From NCBI GenBank assembly GCA_036488875.1, contig DASXGW010000013.1, positions 404,894 through 468,893 on the forward strand: 64,000 nt of DNA, given 5' to 3'. The notes under the pieces are model-generated. The model was not told where the DNA came from. It was given only the letters and a program-made list of their open reading frames with translations, and made no database searches. Of the stretch, positions 41,680 to 49,698 are shown one piece after another; within the stretch, counting starts at the first letter, position 1; each line of letters starts with the position of its first letter. The DNA is from Candidatus Baltobacteraceae bacterium. GTDB lineage: Bacteria; Vulcanimicrobiota; Vulcanimicrobiia; Vulcanimicrobiales; Vulcanimicrobiaceae. The translations under genes and the position numbers were made by a program.

Positions 41680-44367
41680 TTATAAGGAATGTCCCGCCCA
41701 CGGGCCGGACGGACCTGCATAGACCTCCACGAGCCGGCTCGGACGCAAATACGTTCGGGCGACGCGCTCGACGTCGGCTGCCGTGATGCGGGCGAATCGT
41801 TCGTTGAGCGTGCGATAGTAATCCAGCGGTAGATCGTTCACGCCGATGTCGAGCAGATGTTTGTCCTGCCCCGTCGACGAGGCTTCGTCGATGAGCGCGT
41901 CGCCCGCGAGCCGGGTCTTGGCTTCCTGCAGCTCGGTCGCCGTCACCGGCTGATTCTGAAGCCGCGTCAACTCGTCGCGAACGAATTGCACCGCTTCGAC
42001 GACGCGTTCGGGGGAAGCGTTGAGCTCGATGCGCAGGTCTCCGCGGTCGGCGTCGGCGTCGAGCGAGCTGCTGACGTTGTAGACGAGCCCGCGTTTCTGA
42101 CGCAACTCTTGCCACAGCCGCGATTCGAACGCGCCGGGGCCGCCCAGAATTTGATTGAGGACCAAGAAGGCGTCGTAATCGGCGTTCGACCGCGATAGTG
42201 CGGGTTGTCCGAGCCGGATGTAGACTTGATTTGCGTCGGTGCTGATGTAGTCGTGCCCTTTGGTCGGCGACGGCATGGCCATCAGGTGCGGGTTGGGCTT
42301 GGCGCCCGCCGGCTGCCAACCGCCGAACGCCGCTTCGAGCGCGGCGCGCGCGCGTTCGGGCGTGATGTCGCCGACGATGGCGATCGTGGTGAGATCCGGG
42401 CGCCAGTATCGCTTGGCGTAGGCGATCAGGTCGTCTCGACTGACGCTTTGAACGCTATGGGCGCTGGGCCGGCGCAGCGACGGATCGGCGCTGTTGAGCA
42501 GCAGTTCTTGGTACGCGTGATCGATCATCACGCCGGAGATGTTCTGTTCGGACTGCAGGCTGTTGGCGAGCTGCGATCGTTCGATGTCGAACCACCGCTG
42601 ATCGAACGCCGGATGTTCCTCGCCGTCGGCGAGCACGTCGACGACGCTCTCGAAGTCGTGCGACAGACCTTGCGCCGAGAAGCTTTGTCCGGTTTCGAGA
42701 AACGCGCCCATCTCGTCGGTGAGCTTGCGCCGCGCCGCAAACGGATATTTCTCGCTGCCGTAGTCGGCGACCTCAGAAGCCAGCCGTCCAATGCCCTCTT
42801 TGCCGTCGGGCTCGAATGCCGGCGACGACGCGATCGTGCCGCGAATGACGAAGGTCGGGCGGTCGGATTTACGCTGCACGAGCACGCGCACGCCGTTCGA
42901 GAGCGTGAACTGCACCGGCGCCAGCGGGCTGCGCGCCGACGTCGGCTGCGCGATCTCGCGGGCGATCCAGGGCGGCACGACGATCGGTCCACTCGGGACG
43001 CGTTTGGAGAAATCGTCGCTGGCCGATGCGTCGCTCTTTTGAGACGAACCCTTCGGCGGCGAGTCGTTGGGACGCAGGTGACCGATAACCGTCGGCCGGC
43101 TCAAATACTTGCGCGTGGCGTCGAGCAGATCGGTGCCGGTCAGCGCTCCCAACCGAGCGTCCTCGTCGGCGATCTTTTCGCCGACGATTCCGTAGGTATA
43201 CCCGGCGAGGTCGCCGATCGCGTCGATGGAGTCGCCGGTGTAAATGCGGTCGGCGATCGTGAGTCGCTTCGCCGCGGTCACTAAATCGGGGTCGTAGCCG
43301 CCGGCCAGCACTTGCGCAATCGTATTGTTGAAGATCGCCTGCGCCTCATCGCTGGAATGACCGGGATTGAGAATGATGAAGACGTTGAGCAGTCCGCCGC
43401 GCAACTGCGTGTCCGCGTTTGCCTCGACGGCCAACGCGACGTTGGTCTCCACGAGCGAGTGATAGAACGGCGATCGCTGATTTTCGAGCAGGGTAGCAAT
43501 CGTACTAATCGCGGGTTCGCCGTGTTCCTTGTCGCCTGGAATGGCGTAGGCTAAGTCGAGAATTTCAAACGGAAACGGAAACTGCGCTTCGACGGTTTGC
43601 GTCGTCGCGGTCGCGACCGGCGTTGCGGTCGCCGCGTGCGGCAGCGTCCGCGACGCAATCGCGCCGAAGTACTTCTTTGCTTTCTCGAAAACGACGCGGT
43701 GGTCGACGTCGCCCGCAACGGCCAAGGTCGCGTTGTTCGGCGCGTACCATTCGCGGTAGTAATCGGCGATCTCCGAGACCGGAGCGTCGGCAACGTCGCG
43801 GCGTTCGCCGAGCGGCGTGCGCCCCGCGGGCTGGTTTGGAAATGCCGCCGCGCGTACCAGCGACAGCAGGTTGAAGAACGGCGAGCTCGCGTCGCCGTCG
43901 ATCTCGTTGAGCACGGCCTTGCGTTCGATGGCCCAATCGGCGGCCCGAAGCGACGCGTGCTGCATGCGGTCCGCCTCGGTGTAGAGTGCGACGTCGAGCT
44001 TGTCCGACGGCATCGTGAAGTAGAACTGCGTGTAATCGTAGGTCGTCTCGCCGTTCATCTGCGCGCCCAGCCGCGCGACGATATCGTCGAGGCCGCCGGC
44101 CGAGACCTCGGGCGTTCCCCGGAACATCATGTGCTCGAGCGCGTGCGCGAGACCGGTTCGTCCCGGAACCTCTTTGAGCGAGCCGAAGCCGTACCACATG
44201 GCCGTCTGTACCACCGGCGCGGCATGGTCCTCGACGACGACCACTTTGAGACCGTTGGGCAGCGAGGTTGCATAGATGCCGGCGTCCCCCGGTCCACTTG
44301 GGGTCGTCGTCGATGGCGTTGCCGCGATAAAGGCGAGGGCGAGAACCGTAATGGCGAGATGTTTCAA
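41680..44367 (-). CDS. Exported M16-family zinc peptidase, two-domain
   Basis: 895 residues. A signal-like N-terminus (LAITVLALAFIAAT) precedes two M16 halves. The first has the inverted zinc motif HALEH (His75, Glu78, His79) with the third ligand Glu155 in AVLNEID. The second (from ~residue 470) keeps the fold but has no HxxEH, as in PqqL/pitrilysin-type proteins. Family members degrade peptides in the periplasm. Start TTG 44367, overlapping the preceding stop (TTGA) with AGGAG ~10 bases upstream; the longer frame from 44427 would begin inside the neighbour. It precedes the aldehyde dehydrogenase gene by one base. Confidence 0.93.
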   Translation of the reverse strand: MKHLAITVLALAFIAATPSTTTPSGPGDAGIYATSLPNGLKVVVVEDHAAPVVQTAMWYGFGSLKEVPGRTGLAHALEHMMFRGTPEVSAGGLDDIVARLGAQMNGETTYDYTQFYFTMPSDKLDVALYTEADRMQHASLRAADWAIERKAVLNEIDGDASSPFFNLLSLVRAAAFPNQPAGRTPLGERRDVADAPVSEIADYYREWYAPNNATLAVAGDVDHRVVFEKAKKYFGAIASRTLPHAATATPVATATTQTVEAQFPFPFEILDLAYAIPGDKEHGEPAISTIATLLENQRSPFYHSLVETNVALAVEANADTQLRGGLLNVFIILNPGHSSDEAQAIFNNTIAQVLAGGYDPDLVTAAKRLTIADRIYTGDSIDAIGDLAGYTYGIVGEKIADEDARLGALTGTDLLDATRKYLSRPTVIGHLRPNDSPPKGSSQKSDASASDDFSKRVPSGPIVVPPWIAREIAQPTSARSPLAPVQFTLSNGVRVLVQRKSDRPTFVIRGTIASSPAFEPDGKEGIGRLASEVADYGSEKYPFAARRKLTDEMGAFLETGQSFSAQGLSHDFESVVDVLADGEEHPAFDQRWFDIERSQLANSLQSEQNISGVMIDHAYQELLLNSADPSLRRPSAHSVQSVSRDDLIAYAKRYWRPDLTTIAIVGDITPERARAALEAAFGGWQPAGAKPNPHLMAMPSPTKGHDYISTDANQVYIRLGQPALSRSNADYDAFLVLNQILGGPGAFESRLWQELRQKRGLVYNVSSSLDADADRGDLRIELNASPERVVEAVQFVRDELTRLQNQPVTATELQEAKTRLAGDALIDEASSTGQDKHLLDIGVNDLPLDYYRTLNERFARITAADVERVARTYLRPSRLVEVYAGPSGPWAGHSL

Positions 44368-45212
44368 AGGCTGGGGACTCCTAAGTAGTACGCTGCCGAT
44401 GCCTCGACTGCCGCGCGTGGAAGGCAACCGATGAGCTCGGTAGCGGCCACGGGGATACCGCGCCGTGCAGCCAAGGCGCGGATCAGTTCGACGACTCTGT
44501 AGAGCGGCGTTGCGGAATAGTTCGTGACGTTCAGCGATACCTGCACCCGGCCGGCGCCCAGCGGAAAGGCGAGTGCGCGCAAGGTCGAGAGCCCTCCGTC
44601 ACGGTCGCGAACGTCGCGTGCGATCTCTCGCGCCGCAGCCAAATCGTCCGTCGCAAGTTCAACGTTATAGGCGATAAGGATGTCGCGCGCCCCGATCGCG
44701 ATCGCGCCGGCAGTCGGGTGGAAGCCGGCGTCGCCCTCGTCGGGTGCCCATTGCGGGTCGGCAAAACGCGCTTGCAGTCCCTCGAACTCCCCGCGGCGCA
44801 CGCGCGCCAGCGACCGGCGGTCGGGCCGGCGTGCGGCCGCACCATAGTAAAAAGAAGGCACGCGATAACGCTCCCAAATCGCGGAGCCGGCGCGATGCGC
44901 CAGGGCAACCGCGTCGGCGAGCGCCGCGCCGCGCAGCGGCACGAAGGGGAGCACGTCGAGGGCGCCGATCCGCGGGTGGACGCCGCGATGCGCGCGGAGG
45001 TCGATGCGGGTCAGCGCGACGCCGGCGAGCGCGACGCCGGCGTCGAGCGCCTGCTCTGCCGTACCCACCGCCGTCAAAACGCTGCGATGGTGAACCGGGT
45101 CGCTCGTGCGATGCAGCACGTGCGCGCCGCCGGCTTCGACGGCCGCGATCGCTTCGTCGATAACGGCGGCGTCGCGTCCCTCGGAGAGGTTCGGAACGAA
45201 TTCAAAGAGCAC
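44364..45212 (-). CDS. Glutamate formiminotransferase (FTCD N-terminal-like)
   Basis: 282 residues from GTG 45212. FEFVPNLSEGRD, VLHRTSDPVHHRSVLTAVG and the phrase HRGVHPRIGALDVLPFVPL are diagnostic of formimidoyltransferases; the catalytic His is in the PVHHRS block. The C-terminal subdomain is present (QVSLNVTNYSATPLYRVVELI). The cyclodeaminase half of mammalian FTCD is absent. The enzyme moves a formimino group from formiminoglutamate to tetrahydrofolate in histidine breakdown; no hut genes are nearby. It starts 11 bases inside the end of radA and overlaps the peptidase gene, giving a coupled minus-strand operon. Confidence 0.92.
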   Translation of the reverse strand: MLFEFVPNLSEGRDAAVIDEAIAAVEAGGAHVLHRTSDPVHHRSVLTAVGTAEQALDAGVALAGVALTRIDLRAHRGVHPRIGALDVLPFVPLRGAALADAVALAHRAGSAIWERYRVPSFYYGAAARRPDRRSLARVRRGEFEGLQARFADPQWAPDEGDAGFHPTAGAIAIGARDILIAYNVELATDDLAAAREIARDVRDRDGGLSTLRALAFPLGAGRVQVSLNVTNYSATPLYRVVELIRALAARRGIPVAATELIGCLPRAAVEASAAYYLGVPSL

Positions 45213-46536
45213 GGTCGAGGGCGTCGGCGACGTCGCGAACGTTCGCGGGAGATAACACGCGCGTGTAACCGAGCTTGCGCGCTTCGGATTCGCGGCGCTC
45301 GGCTGCGGACACCGCGCGAACTTCTCCCGAAAGACCGAGCTCGCCGAAGACGGCGACATCCGGTGCCAGCGCGGCGTTGCGGAACGACGATGCGATCGCC
45401 AGCGCGATGCCGAGATCGGCGGCCGGTTCGCTGACGCGCAGTCCACCCGCAATGGATGCGTACACGTCGTGCGAGCCGAGATGCAGCCCCGCCCGCCGTT
45501 CGAGCACCGCGAGAATCATCGCCAAGCGCTGCTGATCGAGATTGTTGGCCAGCCGCCGCGGCGTTCCGTAGCTGGATTCCCCGACGAGGGCCTGCACTTC
45601 CACCAGCACCGGACGCGAGCCGACGATGGAAGCGACGACGCACGACCCGCTGGGCCGCTGCGACCGCGTGCCCAGAAAGAGTTCCGACGGATTGGTCACT
45701 TCGGTTAAACCGTTATCGTGCATGCCGAAGACGCAAATCTCGTCGATCGATCCAAAGCGATTCTTATAGGCGCGCAAGATCCGGTACTCGCCGTTGGCCT
45801 CACCCTCGAAATAGAGCACCGTGTCCACGAGGTGCTCGAGCAATCGCGGTCCGGCAATGGCGCCGTCCTTGGTGACGTGGCCGACGATGAACGTGGCGCA
45901 TCCCGTTCGTTTGGCGTATTCCATCAGCGCCTGCGTACAGTCGCGAATTTGCGTCACGCTGCCCGCGTACGCTTCGGCTTCCGGAAGCCACACCGTCTGA
46001 ATCGAATCGACGATCAGCGCGGCCGGCTGCCGGTTTGCCAGCGCGTCGAGCACCACGCGCAGGTTCGTCTCGGGAAAGACGTTGAGCTCGGCGGCCGCGC
46101 CGACACGCTGCGCGCGCAGTTTTACTTGGGCCGCGCTCTCTTCGCCGCAGACGTACACGATGTCGCCGTGACGCGTGAGTCGCGAAGCGATTTGCAGCAC
46201 CAAGGTCGACTTGCCCGCACCCGGCGGTCCGCCGATGAGCGTCAGACTTCCCGGCACGATGCCGCCGCCCAGCACGGCGTCGAACTCGCTCATCCCGGAT
46301 CGCAGCCGGACCAATCGCTCGCCGTCCACGTCTTGCAGCGGAATCGGACCGGAAGCGGCGCTGCGCTGCACTTGCGCGCGAGCGCCGCGCGCGGGTGCGA
46401 CGGTAAACGGCCGCTCGTCGAAGCTGTTCCACGCGTCGCACTGCGGGCAGCGCCCCAGCCATCGCGGCGCTTCGAATCCGCAGCCCGAACAGAAGTAGAC
46501 CGAACGTGCTTTAGCCACGATGGACGTTTTCGCCAC
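45202..46536 (-). CDS. radA: DNA repair protein RadA (Sms)
   Basis: 444 residues, a DnaB-like branch-migration helicase in recombination. The N-terminal zinc finger has Cys16, Cys19, Cys30 and Cys33. The RecA-like ATPase has Walker A GGPPGAGKST (here PPGAGKS where GDPGIGKS is common), the RadA signature YKNRFGS, and a C-terminal Lon-like domain (YASIAGGLRVSEPAADLGIALA). Start GTG 46536; another in-frame GTG at 46518 would give the more family-like MAKARSVYFC, so the first six residues are uncertain. Head of the operon radA - formiminotransferase - M16 peptidase. Divergent from cmk. Confidence 0.97.
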   Translation of the reverse strand: MAKTSIVAKARSVYFCSGCGFEAPRWLGRCPQCDAWNSFDERPFTVAPARGARAQVQRSAASGPIPLQDVDGERLVRLRSGMSEFDAVLGGGIVPGSLTLIGGPPGAGKSTLVLQIASRLTRHGDIVYVCGEESAAQVKLRAQRVGAAAELNVFPETNLRVVLDALANRQPAALIVDSIQTVWLPEAEAYAGSVTQIRDCTQALMEYAKRTGCATFIVGHVTKDGAIAGPRLLEHLVDTVLYFEGEANGEYRILRAYKNRFGSIDEICVFGMHDNGLTEVTNPSELFLGTRSQRPSGSCVVASIVGSRPVLVEVQALVGESSYGTPRRLANNLDQQRLAMILAVLERRAGLHLGSHDVYASIAGGLRVSEPAADLGIALAIASSFRNAALAPDVAVFGELGLSGEVRAVSAAERRESEARKLGYTRVLSPANVRDVADALDRAL

Positions 46537-46586
46537 GGGATGCCCAAGAGGCTCGCGACATAGTCGATACTAATAGACTAGCCCTC

Positions 46587-47270
46587 GTGGAAAAGTTGCA
46601 GATCGCGATCGACGGGCCGGCCGCCTCGGGGAAGACCACGGTAGCCCGAGGCGTTGCAAGCCGTCGCAACGTCCTGTATCTCGATACGGGCGCGATGTAT
46701 CGCGCGCTCGCCTACCTCGCGCTGCACACGCGGACCGATGCCGACAACGGGGCGGCGCTGGCGCGACTGGAAGCGGCGCAGCCGATTCGTGTGGTTCCCG
46801 ACCGTAACGTTGCCTTGGGCTTTCGCGTGCTTGCGGGTGATGCCGAGCTCTCCGAAGAGACCCTGCAATCGAACGAGGTCACGGCCATCGTCTCGACCGT
46901 CGCAGCCCATAAAGAGGTTCGCGAGCTGATGGTCCGTGCGCAGCGCGCGGCGGCGGATTCCATTTCCGTCGTGATGGCGGGACGCGACATCGGAACGGTC
47001 GTGCTGCCGGATGCCGCCGTGAAGATCTTTCTCACGGCATCGGTTGCCGCGCGCGTCGCGCGCCGCAAAGCGCAGCTCGAAGCGGCCGGCGTCGACGTCG
47101 ACGTTCATCGGCTCACCGAGGAGATCGAAGAACGCGACCGGCTCGATCGCACGCGCGCCGTTTCGCCGCTCGTGCCGGCGCCCGGAGCACACGTTATCGA
47201 TTCGAGCGACATGACCGCCGATCGGGTCGTCGACGAGATTTGCTCGATCGCCGCGACGGGGTGCCGATGA
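46587..47270 (+). CDS. cmk: Cytidylate kinase
   Basis: 227 residues. Phosphorylates CMP and dCMP with ATP. P-loop IDGPAASGKTTVA at residues 8-20, then YLDTGAMYRALA (CMP binding), VMAGRDIGTVVLPDA, FLTASVAARVARRKAQL (LID-adjacent helix) and RDRLDRTRAVSPL. All are typical of bacterial Cmk. GTG start, 50 bases from the divergent radA start. The stop overlaps plsC (ATGA); cmk next to an acyltransferase and ispH is a frequent bacterial arrangement. Confidence 0.97.
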   Translation: MEKLQIAIDGPAASGKTTVARGVASRRNVLYLDTGAMYRALAYLALHTRTDADNGAALARLEAAQPIRVVPDRNVALGFRVLAGDAELSEETLQSNEVTAIVSTVAAHKEVRELMVRAQRAAADSISVVMAGRDIGTVVLPDAAVKIFLTASVAARVARRKAQLEAAGVDVDVHRLTEEIEERDRLDRTRAVSPLVPAPGAHVIDSSDMTADRVVDEICSIAATGCR

Positions 47271-47866
47271 ATCCTCGTCTGTACGATCTCGCAGCCGGAA
47301 CGATCCGCGTCTTCATGCGCCTGCTCTGGCGCGCTCGCGCTACCGGAACGGAAAACGTGCCGCGGACCGGCCCGCTCATCGTGGCCTGCAATCATCGTTC
47401 GTATCTCGATCCGCCGGGAATGGGCTGTTTCTGTCCCCGGCGCATTAGCTACATGGCCAAGAAAGAGCTGTTCGACATTCCGATCCTCGGGCCGGCGATT
47501 CGAGCGGTCGGCGCGTATCCGGTCGATCGTCAGGGCAGCGCGCGCGCCGCGATCAAGCGGTCGCTGGAAGTGCTGCAAGACGGCGGAGCGGTGGGCATAT
47601 TCCCTGAAGGCACGCGCAATCGCGACGGATCGGTGCAGCCTCAAACCGGCGTCGCGCTCCTGGCCTCCCTGGCGGGGGCGCCGGTCGTACCGGCGCATAT
47701 CGCCGGAAGCGACCGGGCCATGAAGTTCGCTCAGATTAAAGTCGTATTCGGGCCTCCGCTGAGCCTGCCGGCCGGCCGGAAAGCAACCCACGACGATCTG
47801 GCGAAGTTCACGGCCGACGTCATGAGCGCGATTTCAGCACTCGCGCCGGACTCCGAAAGCAAGTAA
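47267..47866 (+). CDS. plsC: 1-acylglycerol-3-phosphate O-acyltransferase
   Basis: 199 residues. Acylates lysophosphatidic acid to phosphatidic acid at the inner membrane. Motif I is His43-x4-Asp48 (NHRSYLD); motif III FPEGTRNRDG, and VPAHIAGSD near motif IV. The short N-terminal hydrophobic stretch and overall size fit the compact PlsC group often found behind cmk. Start ATG 47267 overlaps the cmk stop. ispH follows 10 bases later. Confidence 0.94.
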   Translation: MNPRLYDLAAGTIRVFMRLLWRARATGTENVPRTGPLIVACNHRSYLDPPGMGCFCPRRISYMAKKELFDIPILGPAIRAVGAYPVDRQGSARAAIKRSLEVLQDGGAVGIFPEGTRNRDGSVQPQTGVALLASLAGAPVVPAHIAGSDRAMKFAQIKVVFGPPLSLPAGRKATHDDLAKFTADVMSAISALAPDSESK

Positions 47867-47876
47867 GATATCCAAC

Positions 47877-48716
47877 ATGCAGATTAAGAAGGCGTCGGTT
47901 CAGGGGTTCTGTTTCGGCGTGGCTATCACGGTCAAGAAGGCCGAAGAGTCGATCGAATCGCGCGAAAAAGTGACGACCCTCGGACACGTCGTGCACAATC
48001 CGCAGATGGTTGCGTCGCTGGAGTCCCGTGGGCTCAACAACGCCGCCAGCGTCGACGAGGTCGACTCGGGTTCGCTATTCGTGCGCGCGCACGGCCTGCC
48101 GGTCGAAGTGTACGACAAAGCCAAGAAGAAGGGCCTCGAGATCATCGACGCCACGTGCCCGATGGTGACCAAGATTCACGTGCAAGCCGAGAAGCTCAAG
48201 GCCGACGGCTACAAGATCGTGGTGATCGGCGATCCGTCACACCCTGAGGTCAAAGGCACGTTGAGCCACGTGCCCGGCGCGTGGTGCATACAGAAAGTAG
48301 AAGACGTCGAGAAGCTCCCGCGCTCGAGCAAGGTCGGGGTCGTCGTTCAATCCACGTGGTCCGGCGTCCAGTTCACCGAAATCGTGCAGGCCCTGTCGGC
48401 GAAGTACTACGAAGTGCGGGCCGTCAATACGATTTGCACCGATACGCACAACCGTCAGAACGAAGCGCTGCGCTTAGCCAAAGACGTCGAAGTAATGGTC
48501 GTCGTCGGCGGAAAGACGTCGGCGAACACCAAGCATCTCGCCGAGCTTTCCGAATCCCACGGCGCCCGCGCGTATCATATCGAAGGCCCCGACGAACTCA
48601 AGCCGGAGTGGTTCACCGGTGTGAACGTCGCCGGATTGATGTCGGGCGCGTCGACACCCGGGTGGCTGGTAGATAAGGTTGAAGCACGCATGGAGGAACT
48701 CGCTCCCTCTGCATAG
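47877..48716 (+). CDS. ispH: 4-Hydroxy-3-methylbut-2-enyl diphosphate reductase
   Basis: 279 residues. Last step of the MEP pathway, giving isopentenyl and dimethylallyl diphosphate. The three [4Fe-4S] ligands are Cys12 (GFCFGV), Cys94 (DATCPMV) and Cys187 (NTICTDTHNRQ). Substrate-site signatures LGHVVHNPQ, VRAHGLP and SGASTPGWLV are intact. Upstream is plsC; the next gene, a prenyl synthase, begins 38 bases before the ispH stop. Precursor supply and chain elongation are thus translationally coupled. Confidence 0.97.
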   Translation: MQIKKASVQGFCFGVAITVKKAEESIESREKVTTLGHVVHNPQMVASLESRGLNNAASVDEVDSGSLFVRAHGLPVEVYDKAKKKGLEIIDATCPMVTKIHVQAEKLKADGYKIVVIGDPSHPEVKGTLSHVPGAWCIQKVEDVEKLPRSSKVGVVVQSTWSGVQFTEIVQALSAKYYEVRAVNTICTDTHNRQNEALRLAKDVEVMVVVGGKTSANTKHLAELSESHGARAYHIEGPDELKPEWFTGVNVAGLMSGASTPGWLVDKVEARMEELAPSA

Positions 48717-49698
48717 CGCAACGCATTTGGCAGAGCGCTTCGAAAGCGCCCTCGAGGAATGGGTGTCCGGATATCGGGGATCGAGGGAGATCTCCGATAT
48801 GCTTTTGCGTCACTTCGGATACGGGCCGTACGGGCCGGCGCGCCGGGGCAAACGTTTGCGGCCGCAAATGGTGATGCGGGTCGCTACCGGCGAAGGCGCG
48901 CCGCTCGAGTGGTCGCTCGACGCTGCCGTCGCCGTCGAAATCTTCCATAACTATTCGCTCGTTCACGACGACATCGAGGATCGCGACGAGTTGCGTCACG
49001 GACGCCCGACCTTGTGGAGCGCCTACGGCGTTGCCAAAGCCATCAATGCCGGCGACGCTATGTGCGCGTTGAGCTTTCTGAGCCTCGAACACGCGGGCGT
49101 CTATCTCGATCCGGCGCGCGCGCTGCACATGATCGCCGTTCTTCACGAAGCGCACGCCGTGATGTGCGAAGGACAGTCGCTCGATCTGCACTTTGAAAGC
49201 GAAACGCTGGTCGACCTCGACCGTTATCACCGCATGATCGCCTGCAAGACCGCGCAGCTTTTCGATGCGTCGTGCCGCTTGGGCGCGCACGCCGCCGGGT
49301 GCGACGAAATGACGATTGACGGATACGGCGACGTCGGACGCGCTTACGGGTTAGCGTTTCAAATTCGCGACGACGTTTTAGGTATTTGGGCCAGCGTCGA
49401 CGAGACCGGCAAAATGACCGGCGTCGACATCGCGCGGCGTAAGTGGACGTTCCCCGTGGTGTGGGCGATCTCGCAGCCGCCCTCGGCCGCGCGCGACGCC
49501 GTCGCCGGCGCCTACGCGCTGGGCCGCGCTCTCGAGCCGCGGGAGGTCGAACGTGTCGTCGCAGCGCTCGATTCGCTGAGGGCACAAGAGGCGGCGCGGC
49601 GAGCCGTCGCAGAACATGTCGCGGTCATCGAAAGCCATCGCAACGAGGAACTCCGCGATTATCTCCTCACCACACTCGGCCTGTACGTAACGCAGTGA
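48679..49698 (+). CDS. Trans-isoprenyl diphosphate synthase (GGPP-type motif)
   Basis: 339 residues; condenses isopentenyl diphosphate onto an allylic primer. First Asp-rich motif VHDDIEDRD (Asp97, 98, 101), second FQIRDDVLGIW (Asp231, 232), plus RRGKRLRP near the N-terminus. The first motif lacks the two-residue insertion of bacterial FPP synthases and has Tyr five residues before Asp97. By the known chain-length rules this resembles type I geranylgeranyl diphosphate synthases, which is inferred and not shown. TTG start inside ispH; the stop overlaps the giant glycosyltransferase gene (GTGA). Confidence 0.92.
   Translation: MKHAWRNSLPLHSATHLAERFESALEEWVSGYRGSREISDMLLRHFGYGPYGPARRGKRLRPQMVMRVATGEGAPLEWSLDAAVAVEIFHNYSLVHDDIEDRDELRHGRPTLWSAYGVAKAINAGDAMCALSFLSLEHAGVYLDPARALHMIAVLHEAHAVMCEGQSLDLHFESETLVDLDRYHRMIACKTAQLFDASCRLGAHAAGCDEMTIDGYGDVGRAYGLAFQIRDDVLGIWASVDETGKMTGVDIARRKWTFPVVWAISQPPSAARDAVAGAYALGRALEPREVERVVAALDSLRAQEAARRAVAEHVAVIESHRNEELRDYLLTTLGLYVTQ

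Noticed and set aside
44367..44427. Longer M16 peptidase starting at 44427
   Set aside because: It would overlap the formiminotransferase gene by 64 bases and lacks a ribosome-binding site; TTG 44367 overlaps the stop and directly precedes a signal peptide.
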